A stretch of DNA of 64,000 nt from Clostridiales bacterium (GCA_015055505.1 SVIB01000006.1:1-64000); one strand, 5' to 3'; shown: positions 38,095 through 47,861, numbered from the stretch's first letter. The notes: generated from the letters alone by a model not told the origin. Numbers and translations: made by a program.

Positions 38095-39396
38095 ATGTTG
38101 ACGATAGAAAAGGTTAAAAAAAACTCCATAGGTGAAGAATTGGGGCTTGAAAAAGGCGACGTAATTCTTGCTTTTGACGGTCATAGCGCCGTTGATATTT
38201 TAGACTACCTTTTTTATGACGAGAGGGAGTTTTTCACTTTAACCGTCCGCCAAAAAAACGGTGACGAGTCAACTTGCGAAATTGAAAAAGACGAGGACGA
38301 AACCTTAGGTCTTACCTTTAAAGACGACAACCTTTCAATAAGGACTTGTCATAATAAATGCGCCTTTTGTTTTATCGACCAAATGCCAAAGGGGCTTAGG
38401 GATACCCTTTACGTAAAGGACGACGATTACCGTCAAAGTTTTTTATGCGGAAATTTCGTAACGCTTACAAATCTTACCGACGAGGATGAGGAGAGAATTT
38501 TAAGGCTGAATTTAAGTCCGTTATATATTTCCGTCCACACTATGAACGGAGAACTTAGAAAAAAATTGACGGGCAACCGCTTTGCCGATAAAATAGCCAA
38601 GCAAATAGAACTCTTTTCGGCGCACGGGATAGTAATGCACACTCAAGTGGTGCTTGCAAGGGGCTATAACGACGGCAAAGAACTTGAATATACGGCAAGG
38701 GAACTCTTTAAGCATTATCCTTACGTTCAAACGATGGCGGTCGTGCCCGTTGGAATGACGAAATTTAGAGAGGGACTTACGAAAATTGAAGATATTGACA
38801 GCCTTTACGCAAAAGAGGTTTTAGACCAAATAAGAAAACTGAACGAAGAGTTTAAAACCGACTTTATCCAACCTGCCGACGAGTTTTATTTTAGGGCGGG
38901 ATTAGAGGTTGAAAAGCCGACTTTTTACGGTAATTTTCCACAAATTGAAAACGGAGTGGGAACTACTGCAAAATTTAAAAAGGAAATAGACGAAACCCTT
39001 TTAGAGATTGAAAATAGGAGTTTTAATAAAGAAATTCTCCTAATATCGGGAACTTCGGCGTCAAAATTTATTAAAAAGCAAGCCGAAAAGATAGAAAAAA
39101 AGGTAGAGGGCGTAAAAATAGACGTGCTTGCCGTGAAAAACGAATTTTTTGGAGAGAGTGTAAACTGCACGGGGCTTTTAACCGGCGGAGATATAATAAA
39201 TGCAGTAAAAAATGCTCCTAAAAACTATGATTTTATAGTAATGCCATGCCACGTTTTAAGAGAGAAAACCGACCTGTTTTTGGATGGGAAAACGGTAGGT
39301 GACGTAGAAAAAGAAACTGGCAAAAAAGTGAGAATAACAGACGGAAGCGGAGAGAGTTTTGTAGGCGCTCTTTCGCTTGAAGATTACGGAGAGTGA
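38095..39396 (+). CDS. DUF512 family protein (PDZ plus radical-SAM-like Fe-S cluster motif)
   Basis: 433 aa. Residues 1-60 form a PDZ-like domain (GEELGLEKGDVILAFDGHS). A CHNKCAFCFIDQMPKG motif (CxxxCxxC, ~85) follows, as in radical SAM enzymes, then a long DUF512 region including FIQPADEFYFRAGLE and a C-terminal LLTGGDIINAV. The reaction is unknown. The gene sits immediately upstream of der, its usual position in clostridia; the stop overlaps the region of the der start. The ribosome binding site is weak (AAGG one base from the ATG), so a TTG at 38098 could be the start. Confidence 0.9.
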   Translation: MLTIEKVKKNSIGEELGLEKGDVILAFDGHSAVDILDYLFYDEREFFTLTVRQKNGDESTCEIEKDEDETLGLTFKDDNLSIRTCHNKCAFCFIDQMPKGLRDTLYVKDDDYRQSFLCGNFVTLTNLTDEDEERILRLNLSPLYISVHTMNGELRKKLTGNRFADKIAKQIELFSAHGIVMHTQVVLARGYNDGKELEYTARELFKHYPYVQTMAVVPVGMTKFREGLTKIEDIDSLYAKEVLDQIRKLNEEFKTDFIQPADEFYFRAGLEVEKPTFYGNFPQIENGVGTTAKFKKEIDETLLEIENRSFNKEILLISGTSASKFIKKQAEKIEKKVEGVKIDVLAVKNEFFGESVNCTGLLTGGDIINAVKNAPKNYDFIVMPCHVLREKTDLFLDGKTVGDVEKETGKKVRITDGSGESFVGALSLEDYGE

Positions 39397-39401
39397 TAAA
39401 A

Positions 39402-40721
39402 GTGAGTAAACCGTTAGTAGCAATAGTAGGTAGACCAAACGTAGGAAAATCTACTTTTTTCAACAAAATAACAGGACAAAAACTGTCGATAGTAGAGGAC
39501 ACGCCCGGTGTAACGAGAGACCGCCTTTACGCCGATTGCGAGTGGTGTGGAAAGCCGTTTACCTTAATTGATACGGGCGGAATAGAAATTAAATCTACCG
39601 ACGAAATGTGGACGCACATTAAAAAACAAGCCGAAATTGCCATTGAAACGGCGCAAGTTATAATATTTTTCTGTGATGCAAAGACCGGACTTACCGCGTC
39701 GGATTACGACGTAGCGACGATGCTCCGCAGATCCGGAAAACCTATCGTTCTTGCAGTAAATAAACTTGATAACTATAAGGAAGAGGTATTATTTGACTTT
39801 TACGAGTTGGGACTTGGTACGCCTATAGGCATTTCAGCCGAACAAGCAAAAGGTCTTGGCGACCTTTTAGACGAAGTTTGCGCAAATTTCCCTCAAGGCG
39901 ACGTAGAAGAGGACGGCGAAAGACTTAAAATAGCAATAGTCGGTAAACCAAATGCGGGAAAATCAAGTCTTACCAATAAACTTTTAGGTTACGATAGAAC
40001 TATCGTTTCGTCTATTGCAGGAACTACCCGTGACGCCATTGATACGCCTATCGAGGTGGACGGCAAGAAATATACCATTATTGATACTGCGGGAATAAGA
40101 AAAAAGCGTTCGGTAGAAGACGGTGTGGAATATTACAGCGTACTCCGTTCGTTAGGCGCTATAAGAAGAGCGGACGTTTGTCTTATAGTTATTGACGCGT
40201 CCGAAGGCATAACCGAACAAGACGTAAAAATTGCAGGTTACGTACACGAGCAAGGCAAACCGTCGGTAATAGTTATGAATAAGTGGGATAAGATTGAAAA
40301 AGACACCCATACGATAAATGAATTTGAGAAAAAACTTCAAGTAGATTTAGCGTTTATGGACTATTTTAAATCTATATATATCTCAGCGCAAACGGGAAAG
40401 AGAGCAAATAAGGTTTTCGACCTTTGCAACGAGGTGTATGAAAACGCCTCTAAGCGTATAACGACGGGACTTTTGAACGATATAGTAAACGACGCAATAC
40501 GCGCAACCGAACCGCCTGCTAAAAACGGCAGACGACTTAAAATTTATTACGCTGTACAGGACGGAACTTGTCCGCCGACCTTTATTTTCTTCGTTAATAA
40601 CAGCGACCTTATGCACTTTTCGTATAAGCGTTATTTAGAAAATAAACTTCGCTCAACGTTTGGTTTCGAGGGAACTCCTATAAGACTTTTCACTCGTGAA
40701 AAGAACGAAGACAACGAATAA
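39402..40721 (+). CDS. der: Ribosome-assembly GTPase Der (EngA)
   Basis: 439 aa from GTG 39402, chosen because GGAGAG (39388-39393) is 8 nt upstream; GTG 39393 is the alternative. Two tandem GTPase domains: GRPNVGKST, DTPGVTRD, DTGG, NKLD, then GKPNAGKSS, IAGTTRDA, DTAGIRKK, NKWD. A C-terminal KH-like domain (PPTFIFFVNNSDLMHFSYKR) follows. It is essential for maturation of the 50S subunit. It is translationally close to DUF512. Confidence 0.97.
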   Translation: MSKPLVAIVGRPNVGKSTFFNKITGQKLSIVEDTPGVTRDRLYADCEWCGKPFTLIDTGGIEIKSTDEMWTHIKKQAEIAIETAQVIIFFCDAKTGLTASDYDVATMLRRSGKPIVLAVNKLDNYKEEVLFDFYELGLGTPIGISAEQAKGLGDLLDEVCANFPQGDVEEDGERLKIAIVGKPNAGKSSLTNKLLGYDRTIVSSIAGTTRDAIDTPIEVDGKKYTIIDTAGIRKKRSVEDGVEYYSVLRSLGAIRRADVCLIVIDASEGITEQDVKIAGYVHEQGKPSVIVMNKWDKIEKDTHTINEFEKKLQVDLAFMDYFKSIYISAQTGKRANKVFDLCNEVYENASKRITTGLLNDIVNDAIRATEPPAKNGRRLKIYYAVQDGTCPPTFIFFVNNSDLMHFSYKRYLENKLRSTFGFEGTPIRLFTREKNEDNE

Positions 40722-40752
40722 AAACGGAAATTATAATTAATAAACGACTTAT

Positions 40753-40795
40753 AGCCCCACTTTTTGGTTTTTACAAAAAGTGGGGCTGAGTTTTT
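40753..40795 (+). terminator. Intrinsic terminator after der
   Basis: AGCCCCACTTTTTG/CAAAAAGTGGGGCT stem (40753-40766/40774-40787) then GAGTTTTT. Confidence 0.85.
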
Positions 40796-40853
40796 GAACA
40801 AAATTACAAACTTGCAGTAAAATTATTAAAAGAAAGGGAAAAGCCGAAAATCA

Positions 40854-40883
40854 GTCATAAGTAAAAATCTTTTGCCATACAAT
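40854..40883 (+). promoter_or_regulatory. Candidate sigma-E promoter of spoIVA
   Basis: GTCATAAG at 40854-40861, a 14-bp spacer and CATACAAT at 40876-40883. The mother-cell sigma-E consensus in Bacillus has an ATA-containing -35 and CATACAnT -10 with about 14 bp between. spoIVA is a sigma-E gene in Bacillus. Confidence 0.7.
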
Positions 40884-40932
40884 ATATCAAAAGGCGGAGT
40901 TATCTGCCGTTAAAATGGAGGAATTTTATTTA

Positions 40933-42399
40933 ATGCAGAAATTCGACGTATACGGAGACGTGGCAAAGCGTACGGGCGGAGATATCTATCTTGGCGTTGT
41001 CGGTCCTGTAAGAGCAGGTAAATCCACTTTTGTAAAGAGGTTTACCGAAAAACTTATTATCCCAAATCTTGCGGGAAAAAATAAAAAACAAATCGCTATC
41101 GACGAACTTCCTCAATCGGGTTCGGGGAAAACGGTTACTACGACCGAGCCTAAATTTATACCTGCCGAGGCGGTTAAGGTATCACTTTATAAAACGCACG
41201 CGAAAATGCGCCTTATAGACTGCGTCGGTTATATGGTTGACGGAGCAATCGGTAAAGACGAGGACGGGCAACCCCGTATGGTGCAAACTCCTTGGCACGA
41301 TAATCCTATCCCGTTTGAAGAGGCGGCGGAATACGGTACTGAAAAAGTAATAAGAGAACACTCCACCGTAGGAATAGTAATAACTACCGACGGTTCGTTT
41401 TCGGGAATTGACCGAAAAAATTATATTCCTGCCGAGGAAAAAGCCATTTTAAGGCTTAAAGAGATTGGAAAGCCGTTTACGGTGGTTTTAAATTCGTCTA
41501 ATCCGAGCGGAAAAGAGTGTAAGGAAATTAAAAAAGAGATAGAGCAAAAGTACGGAGTTACCGTAGCCGTAGTAGACGTTTTAAATTGCGGAGAAGAGGA
41601 ATTTGCCCTCATTTTAGAGAATATACTGGGCGAATTTTCAGTAAAATCGCTTGAAATCAGCCTTCCCGATTGGCTTAGAGCGTTACCCGTGGAAAACTCA
41701 TTGGTGAGCCGTATCGTAGATACGGTTAGAGAGTGCTCGAAGAAAATCAAAAAGATGAAAGACTGTTATCTATTAGAAGACGCAATGCTTACGGTGGATA
41801 AAATTATTCCCGAAAAGACTGAAGTTTTTGCAGGCGAGGGAAGGGCTGTCGTCCGTCTTGGCGCGGATAAAACGCTATTTTACGAAGTGCTTAGCGAGGC
41901 TTGTGGAGAGGCGATTGACGGCGAGTATAAACTTATGAGTTTCGTTCAAGACCTTTCAAAGGCTAAGTGGGAATACGATAAAATAAAGACAGCCCTTTAC
42001 GAGGCGGATGCAAAAGGTTACGGAATAGTTTTGCCGACCGATAAAGAAGTGGCTGTCGGCGAGCCGACTTTAATTAAAAACGGCAATCGCTATCAAGTTG
42101 CGGTAAACGCCGAAACCGAGAGTTTGCATTTAGTAAAAGTTGGAGTAAAAGCAACAGTTAATCCCGTTTCGGGCACTAAAAAACAGTGCGAAGATTTCAT
42201 TGACTATTTGCAAAGAGAGAGTGAAAACGGAAACGTGGCAGAGGCAAGCGTTTTCGGTAGACCGCTTGGCAAAGTCGTCTTAGACGAGGTGAGTCAAAAG
42301 ACGGGAGCAATGCCAGATGAAACGAGAAGTAAAATGCAAAAAGCCGTCGGTAAAATGGTAAACGACGGTAAATACAGAATGATTTATATAGTGTATTAA
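40933..42399 (+). CDS. spoIVA: Stage IV sporulation protein A (spore coat ATPase)
   Basis: 488 aa from ATG 40933 (MQKFDVYGDVAKRTGGDIYL), matching the family start; GGAGG lies 11 nt upstream. An ATG at 40915 has no ribosome binding site. Walker A GPVRAGKST (~24-32), sensor/Walker B region MRLIDCVGYMVDGAIG, then TTDGSFSGIDRKNYIPAEE and NSSNPSGKE. The family length is about 492 aa. SpoIVA polymerises on the forespore surface using ATP and is the platform for the spore coat. It shows that the organism encodes at least part of endospore formation. plsY and gpsA, which often sit between der and spoIVA, are absent here. Confidence 0.97.
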   Translation: MQKFDVYGDVAKRTGGDIYLGVVGPVRAGKSTFVKRFTEKLIIPNLAGKNKKQIAIDELPQSGSGKTVTTTEPKFIPAEAVKVSLYKTHAKMRLIDCVGYMVDGAIGKDEDGQPRMVQTPWHDNPIPFEEAAEYGTEKVIREHSTVGIVITTDGSFSGIDRKNYIPAEEKAILRLKEIGKPFTVVLNSSNPSGKECKEIKKEIEQKYGVTVAVVDVLNCGEEEFALILENILGEFSVKSLEISLPDWLRALPVENSLVSRIVDTVRECSKKIKKMKDCYLLEDAMLTVDKIIPEKTEVFAGEGRAVVRLGADKTLFYEVLSEACGEAIDGEYKLMSFVQDLSKAKWEYDKIKTALYEADAKGYGIVLPTDKEVAVGEPTLIKNGNRYQVAVNAETESLHLVKVGVKATVNPVSGTKKQCEDFIDYLQRESENGNVAEASVFGRPLGKVVLDEVSQKTGAMPDETRSKMQKAVGKMVNDGKYRMIYIVY

Positions 42400-42402
42400 A
42401 AT

Positions 42403-42434
42403 AAGCCCGTTTCGGCGATTGCCGAAACGGGCTT
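42403..42434. terminator. Bidirectional terminator between convergent genes
   Basis: Perfect 14-bp stem AAGCCCGTTTCGGC/GCCGAAACGGGCTT with GATT loop. No strong U-run. Confidence 0.75.
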
Positions 42435-42491
42435 GTAATATCTAAGTCCTCATATAAGTTGATTATTAAGCGTTTTTGCAAACTAATCGTA

Positions 42492-43814
42492 TTAGCTTTT
42501 TTTGAGAGAACGGCGGAGTGGCGCATAGAAGAAACCGAAAATAAACAGTGCAAGAGCGCCGATACCGGCAAAAACCGTTGAAGAAGAGTAGGCTATTTTA
42601 AGTCCTCCGTCAAAGATAGTCTTTACGACCGCAAGCATTTCCGCGCCTAAGAAACCTTCTAAAAACGCAGGCGGATTTGCAAGCAATTTAAAGATTACGG
42701 TAGGAATAATATAGAAAGAAAGGCAAGGTCCCCAACCGAAAATTATAGGAAATTTAAGTTTTACGAGAGGGTTTTTACTTCCCAACTTAAACAGTATTTT
42801 TATAACCAGCCAAATCCACGTAAAACAAGCGAAAGCAAAGACGAAAGTCAGGTAAAAGAAAGCCTGTTTAACGCCCATAGCGAGATCGGGAGTTACTAAA
42901 CCTCTTAAAGCCTCTCTTATATCGTTTTCAAGCGAGCCTGTTTCTTCTTCGCCCTCTAATTCTTCAAATAAAAGGGACGGAGTTTTTAAAGGTGAGTAGA
43001 GAGCGGATATACCGCTTACAGACGCAGAGCCTTCGCCTTCTCCCTCGCCCGACTGATTTAAAAACTGAGAAATAAAAGTATAAATAAATTCTTCGCCGTC
43101 AATCGTTCCGTCCTCGTTTGCGATATATTCTAAAATCTCTTTTACTCCGTCTTCTATTTCTTGACGGGTTTCGGGGGTAAGCTCCCCTACTTGGTCGGCA
43201 TACGAACTGCTTTCAATCTTTACGTATACGTCGTCTATAACCGTCATTACCGTTTGCGCAACCGAATCGACGTTTGCGTTGTCGCTACGGATAGAGTCAA
43301 GTATAATTTCGGTGTTTTGTTCAACGTATTCGTCGGTGATTTGAAGGTCTTGCATAATTTTTTCGACCTCGTCCCCCGTTTCTTGGGCAATTTTTGAAAG
43401 TTCCATCTTTATAGTAGTGGAAAGACTTGCTTTCATTACCGAGTTTTCAATTTCTTGAATTTTACGCTTGTCAAAACCGTTTGCAATATCGTCCGCAACG
43501 CCAAAAAGGAAAGTTTCGGCGTCTTTGTAAGTCTTTGAAAGACCGCAGTTTAAAATGTCGTTCATCTCTACTTTTATCGGAGCAGAGATTGAAATTCTTT
43601 CGTTTGCAAGTTCCTCAATCATAGACATCATCATCTTGTCGTCTTCGCTAAGGTCGGCAGAGTTTTCGTCTACCAAAACGAGGTCGGCAATTTCAGGTGT
43701 AAAGGTAAGTGACACTTCGGCGTTTACGACCGGCATAAAAAAGTAGCCGAGTACCGAAATAACGACGAGCGCAACGACTACAAGGTTAAATACCGTTGCC
43801 GTTAAGTTTTTCAT
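42492..43814 (-). CDS. Membrane protein of unknown function with large extracytoplasmic domain
   Basis: 440 aa. An N-terminal membrane segment (residues ~9-30, VFNLVVVALVVISVLGYFFM) is followed by ~290 mostly acidic, helical residues, then three C-terminal membrane segments (AFFYLTFVFAFACFTWIWLV; FGWGPCLSFYIIPTVIFKLL; TVFAGIGALALFIFGFFYAP). I do not recognise a family. GGAGGGG precedes the ATG; its sigma-A promoter reads TTGACT, 17 bp, TATAAT on the minus strand (43907-43879). Confidence 0.8.
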   Translation of the reverse strand: MKNLTATVFNLVVVALVVISVLGYFFMPVVNAEVSLTFTPEIADLVLVDENSADLSEDDKMMMSMIEELANERISISAPIKVEMNDILNCGLSKTYKDAETFLFGVADDIANGFDKRKIQEIENSVMKASLSTTIKMELSKIAQETGDEVEKIMQDLQITDEYVEQNTEIILDSIRSDNANVDSVAQTVMTVIDDVYVKIESSSYADQVGELTPETRQEIEDGVKEILEYIANEDGTIDGEEFIYTFISQFLNQSGEGEGEGSASVSGISALYSPLKTPSLLFEELEGEEETGSLENDIREALRGLVTPDLAMGVKQAFFYLTFVFAFACFTWIWLVIKILFKLGSKNPLVKLKFPIIFGWGPCLSFYIIPTVIFKLLANPPAFLEGFLGAEMLAVVKTIFDGGLKIAYSSSTVFAGIGALALFIFGFFYAPLRRSLKKS

Positions 43815-43878
43815 AAATCCCCTCCGTAAATAAAATCGGCAGTGCCATAAATCAAATACTATATAGCAATATAATTAA

Positions 43879-43907
43879 ATTATATTAAAAATAGGCGAAA
43901 AAGTCAA
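43879..43907 (-). promoter_or_regulatory. Sigma-A promoter of the 440-aa membrane protein gene
   Basis: On the minus strand TTGACT (43907-43902), 17-bp spacer, TATAAT (43884-43879). Confidence 0.75.
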
Positions 43908-43918
43908 TCCGTTTAGCC

Positions 43919-43947
43919 TTGCAAAATTATGTAAAATATGATATACT
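43919..43947 (+). promoter_or_regulatory. Sigma-A promoter of the seven-gene operon
   Basis: TTGCAA 43919-43924, 17-bp spacer, TATACT 43942-43947. Transcription would start near 43954, so the ATG at 43919 cannot be the start of the first gene. Confidence 0.75.
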
Positions 43948-43978
43948 GTTTATACGTAAAAAAATGGGAGAGTTTCGA

Positions 43979-45754
43979 TTGAAAGAGAGTATTTTAAAAA
44001 GAGTAGAAAAACCGTCGAGATACGTCGGCGGAGAATACGGCGTAAGGAAAAAAAGTAAAGCCGATTTTAACTACTGTATATGTTTTCCCGACGTTTATGA
44101 AGTGGGAATGAGCAATTTAAGTATTCGCATAGTGGAAGAAGTAATTTCCCGTGTGGACGGAGCGGTATGCGACAGGTGTTTTGCTCCTTGGGACGACCTT
44201 GGCAAGGAACTTAAAAAAGAGGGGGAACTCCTCACTTCTTTAGACCTTAAAATGCCCCTTAAAGATTTTGATATGGTAGGCTTTACTCTTCAGTACGAAA
44301 TGAGTTTTACCACCATTTTATATATGCTTGATTTAGCGGGAATTCCCCTCAAAAGAGAAGAAAGGGGGGAAGATTATCCCATAATTCAAGCAGGCGGGCC
44401 TTGTGCGGTAAACCCCGAACCTCTCGCCGACTTTATAGACCTTTTCGTAATAGGCGACGGCGAGGACTCAATGCGAGAACTTACCGAGTTGAAACTTAAA
44501 TTAAAGGGGGTTAGTAAAAGCCGATTTTTAATAGAGGCAAGCAAAATACAAGGTGTGTACGTTCCCTCGCTCGTAGAGGTAAAATATAAAGAAAACGGAC
44601 TTATAGAGGGGTTTTCTATAAAAGAACCTATCAAAAAAGCCCTTTGCGCAGACCTTGATAAAGCCCCTTTCCCACCCTCTCAAGCGGTTGCCAACTGCGA
44701 GTCGGTTTTTGACCGCGCGGTAATAGAAGTTATGCGCGGATGTTATAGGGGCTGTAGATTTTGCCAAGCGGGATTTATATATCGTCCGGTAAGGGCAAGA
44801 GGGGTAAAAACTTTAACCGAGCAAGCGTGTTCGCTTATAAAAAATACCGGCTTTGACGAGGTTGGTCTTAACAGTTTATCGACGGGCGACTACCCGAATT
44901 TAAAAGAACTTATAAAAGAACTCAAAGAAAATTTACCCGAGGACGTCAGTTTGGCTCTTCCCTCGCTTAGACTTGACAGTTTCGACGGCGAGTTCGTACA
45001 AGAAACGAGAAAAAGTTCGCTCACTTTTGCGCCCGAAGCAGGTACGCAAAGGCTTAGGGACGTAATTAATAAAGACATTACCGAAGAGGACGTAGAGCGC
45101 GGACTTAATATGGCGTTTGATAACGGTTATACGGGAATAAAACTTTATTTTATGTTCGGGCTTCCCACCGAAACGGACGAAGATATAATCGGTATATGTA
45201 ATATCGTTGACAAGATAAGAAAAATTTATTCGGCTAATCCGCAAAGGGCGAGAAGACTTAGAATAAGCGTTTCGGCGTCTACTTTTATACCTAAACCGTT
45301 TACGCCTTTCCAATGGGAAAGACAAATCGGCGAAGAGGAAGTAAGTCGCAAAGTAGAACTTTTAAGAAGTAGGCTTTTCCATAAGAACACCTATTTGAGT
45401 TGGAACGACTTTGCTCTCTCTCAAATGGAAGCGGTTATAGCCCGTGGGGATAGAAAAATAGGAAAAGTTTTGCAAAAAGCATACGAAAAAGGGTGTTATT
45501 TAGACGGTTGGACGGATAAATTTAATCCTACGCTTTGGAACGAGGCTTTTTTAGAAACGGGAGTTGATAAAGAATTCTATACGAGAGAATTGGGCGAAGA
45601 CGAAATTTTGCCGTGGGATTTTATTGATATATTCGTAGATAAAAAGTTTTTGCTTAACGAGAGAAAGAAAGCGTATTCGGCAACGGTTACGGGCAGTTGC
45701 AAAAGCGGATGTAAAGGGTGCGGTATACAAAAAGTATACGGGTGTAACTTATGA
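43979..45754 (+). CDS. Radical SAM protein, TIGR03960 family
   Basis: 591 aa from TTG 43979, chosen because GGAGAG is 6 nt upstream and the product then begins with the family motif LKESILKRVEKPSRYVGGE. The N-terminal part resembles a cobalamin-binding fold (CFPDVYEVGMSNLSIRIV), followed by a radical SAM motif in MRGCYRGCRFCQAGFIYRP (CxxxCxxC). The end has a Cys-rich tail (CKSGCKGCGIQKVYGC). Substrate unknown. It overlaps the DUF2344 gene by 4 bp; in many Firmicutes the two are adjacent or fused and lie upstream of RNase G, as here. Confidence 0.92.
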   Translation: MKESILKRVEKPSRYVGGEYGVRKKSKADFNYCICFPDVYEVGMSNLSIRIVEEVISRVDGAVCDRCFAPWDDLGKELKKEGELLTSLDLKMPLKDFDMVGFTLQYEMSFTTILYMLDLAGIPLKREERGEDYPIIQAGGPCAVNPEPLADFIDLFVIGDGEDSMRELTELKLKLKGVSKSRFLIEASKIQGVYVPSLVEVKYKENGLIEGFSIKEPIKKALCADLDKAPFPPSQAVANCESVFDRAVIEVMRGCYRGCRFCQAGFIYRPVRARGVKTLTEQACSLIKNTGFDEVGLNSLSTGDYPNLKELIKELKENLPEDVSLALPSLRLDSFDGEFVQETRKSSLTFAPEAGTQRLRDVINKDITEEDVERGLNMAFDNGYTGIKLYFMFGLPTETDEDIIGICNIVDKIRKIYSANPQRARRLRISVSASTFIPKPFTPFQWERQIGEEEVSRKVELLRSRLFHKNTYLSWNDFALSQMEAVIARGDRKIGKVLQKAYEKGCYLDGWTDKFNPTLWNEAFLETGVDKEFYTRELGEDEILPWDFIDIFVDKKFLLNERKKAYSATVTGSCKSGCKGCGIQKVYGCNL

Positions 45755-46359
45755 TACTCTTTAGATTTTCCAAAACCGACGGGGCGGAATTTATCGCCCA
45801 TTTAGACATTTTAAGACATATCGGCAGGACTATGCGAAGGGCAGGGATAAAGGTTGCTTTTTCGCAAGGGTTTAACCCCCACATGCTCATATATTTGTCA
45901 GCGCCGATGGGAATAGGCATTAAAAGTTACGCCGAGTACTGTATCGTTGACACCGACGAAGAGCCTAATTCGTTTATAGAAAAATTTAACGAATTTTCCC
46001 CTATGGGTTTTACCTGCCTTGGGGCGTGGAAAACCGATAAAAAGGTGGGAGTTGCAAGCGATATAGTAAAAGCAGAATATTTCGTTACGGGAATTAACGA
46101 CTTTGACGAGAAAAAAATACTACTCCGTGATGAATTTATTATCGAGAAAAAGGGTGAAGAGAAAAACGTTAGACACCTTATTTATTCGATAGAAAAAAAG
46201 GATAACGGTATTTCCTGCGTCATAGGTTTTGCAAACGGAATAAGAATAGAAAAGTTTGTTGAAACCTTAGTAAAAGAATTTGGCGGTGGGGAAATAACCG
46301 CGGTAAAGACGAGAGGTCTTACCGAGGACGGAAATGATTTTGAAAACTCGTTGAGGTAA
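45751..46359 (+). CDS. DUF2344/TIGR03936 radical-SAM-linked protein
   Basis: 202 aa. It opens MILFRFSKTDGAEFIAHLDI and contains TMRRAGIKVAFSQGFNPHM and APMGIGIKSYAEYC, the typical DUF2344 core. It is the partner of TIGR03960 radical SAM proteins; the reaction is unknown, though tRNA or translation-linked modification has been suggested from context. It is translationally coupled upstream (4-bp overlap) and 2 bp from rng. Confidence 0.92.
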   Translation: MILFRFSKTDGAEFIAHLDILRHIGRTMRRAGIKVAFSQGFNPHMLIYLSAPMGIGIKSYAEYCIVDTDEEPNSFIEKFNEFSPMGFTCLGAWKTDKKVGVASDIVKAEYFVTGINDFDEKKILLRDEFIIEKKGEEKNVRHLIYSIEKKDNGISCVIGFANGIRIEKFVETLVKEFGGGEITAVKTRGLTEDGNDFENSLR

Positions 46360-46361
46360 TT

Positions 46362-47861
46362 ATGTCAGTCAATATTTTCGTAGACAGTTACGGCGGTAAC
46401 GTAATAGGTGCGGTTGCCGACGGGGAGAAACTGCTCGAATACAGAATAGAAAAAAAGAATAAAACGGTCACTATCGGCAGTATATTTAAAGGAAGGGTAG
46501 AAAACGTCCTTGCGGGAATGCAAGCGGCGTTTGTAAGCGTAGGACTTGCCCGAAACGGATATCTTTCGGCTACCGATATGCTTATGGATAAAACCGAACT
46601 CGTCGGCAAGGTGGAAATTCCCTCTATTTTGAACTTAAAAGAGGGTGACGAAATAATGGTACAAGCCGTTAAAGACCCTGCGGGAAACAAAGGGGTAAGA
46701 TTGACGTCAAACGTATCTTTTGCGGCAAGAAACGTCGTGTTTATGCCGACCATTGATTTCGTTGGCGTATCGAGAAGAATTACCGACGAAAAAACCCGTG
46801 AAAAACTTATGGCGCTTGCAGAGAGCATAAAGCCTAAAGGGCAGGGGATAATTATTCGTACCGCTGCCGAAAATTCTTCTAAAAGCGAAATAAAAAGAGA
46901 ACTCAATCTCTTAATAAAACAATATGAAGAGATTGTGGAAAAGTTTAATAGTAGCAGAGCCGAAACCTGTATTTTTGAAGAGGGTAATGTTGCAATAAGG
47001 CTTATCCGTGACGTTTATAACTCTAAAATAGATAAGTTTATAGTCGGCGATAAAGAAATTTACGGTAGCGTTTTAGATTACGCAAAGAGAATAGACGTCG
47101 AACTTAAAAAGAAATTACGCCTTTACGATAAAAAGGTGGATATGTTTAAGTTTTACGGCTTAGAAAAAGAGGTTTCGGCGCTTTTGTCTAATACCGTGCA
47201 ACTTTCAAGCGGTGGATACATAGTAATTGATAAAACCGAGGCGCTTATCTCTATTGACGTAAATACCGGTAAATATACGGGTAGCGATAACTTAGAAGAC
47301 ACCGTGTTTACCACTAACTTAGAGGCGGCGGAAGAGATTGCCCGTCAACTTAGACTTCGCAACTTATCGGGAATGATAATAGTCGATTTTATCGATATGG
47401 AAAGCGAGGAGCATAAAGAAAAACTCTTAGAGGTTTTAGCAAGCAATCTTGAAAAGGACAGAGAAAAATGCACTCTCGTCGGTATGACTCCGTTAGGGCT
47501 CGTTGAAATTACCCGTAAAAAAAGGCGTAGAGAGAGCGCGTCAATGCTCGTTAAATCTTGTCCCTACTGTCAAGGTACGGGCGTTATTCAGTCTAACGAT
47601 TACACAGTAATGAGAATAAGAACGGGGCTTTTAGACCTTTTTGCCGACGGCTATGAAACGGCGATAATCGACCTTAATATCGAAATTGCAGACTATATTT
47701 TAGCAAAGAAATTATTGCAAAAAGACGTCGATAAAATTTGGAAAGGAAAGAGAATTTACGTTATTCCCCACAAGACCTACCATCAGCATTTCTTCCTTAT
47801 AAAGGGAGATAACGAAAGGGTAATTGAACTTCCCGACAACGCCGTACTTTTATATTCTTAA
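46362..47861 (+). CDS. rng: Ribonuclease E/G family endoribonuclease
   Basis: 499 aa, the RNase G length (no RNase E scaffold tail). S1 domain at residues ~35-115 (GSIFKGRVENVLAGMQAAFV, GVRLTSNVSFAARNVVFMP). RNase-H-like catalytic core with SIDVNTGKYTG and IIVDFIDMESEEHK (magnesium-binding acidic residues). Zn-link motif CPYCQGTG for dimerisation. It processes rRNA and decays mRNA. It sits in the conserved radical SAM-DUF2344-rng block; the rplU-rpmA genes that often follow are not here. Confidence 0.94.
   Translation: MSVNIFVDSYGGNVIGAVADGEKLLEYRIEKKNKTVTIGSIFKGRVENVLAGMQAAFVSVGLARNGYLSATDMLMDKTELVGKVEIPSILNLKEGDEIMVQAVKDPAGNKGVRLTSNVSFAARNVVFMPTIDFVGVSRRITDEKTREKLMALAESIKPKGQGIIIRTAAENSSKSEIKRELNLLIKQYEEIVEKFNSSRAETCIFEEGNVAIRLIRDVYNSKIDKFIVGDKEIYGSVLDYAKRIDVELKKKLRLYDKKVDMFKFYGLEKEVSALLSNTVQLSSGGYIVIDKTEALISIDVNTGKYTGSDNLEDTVFTTNLEAAEEIARQLRLRNLSGMIIVDFIDMESEEHKEKLLEVLASNLEKDREKCTLVGMTPLGLVEITRKKRRRESASMLVKSCPYCQGTGVIQSNDYTVMRIRTGLLDLFADGYETAIIDLNIEIADYILAKKLLQKDVDKIWKGKRIYVIPHKTYHQHFFLIKGDNERVIELPDNAVLLYS

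Noticed and set aside
43919..43978. ATG at 43919 as start of the radical SAM gene
   Set aside because: It overlaps the -35 box of the promoter; the TTG at 43979 has a ribosome binding site and gives the family N-terminus.
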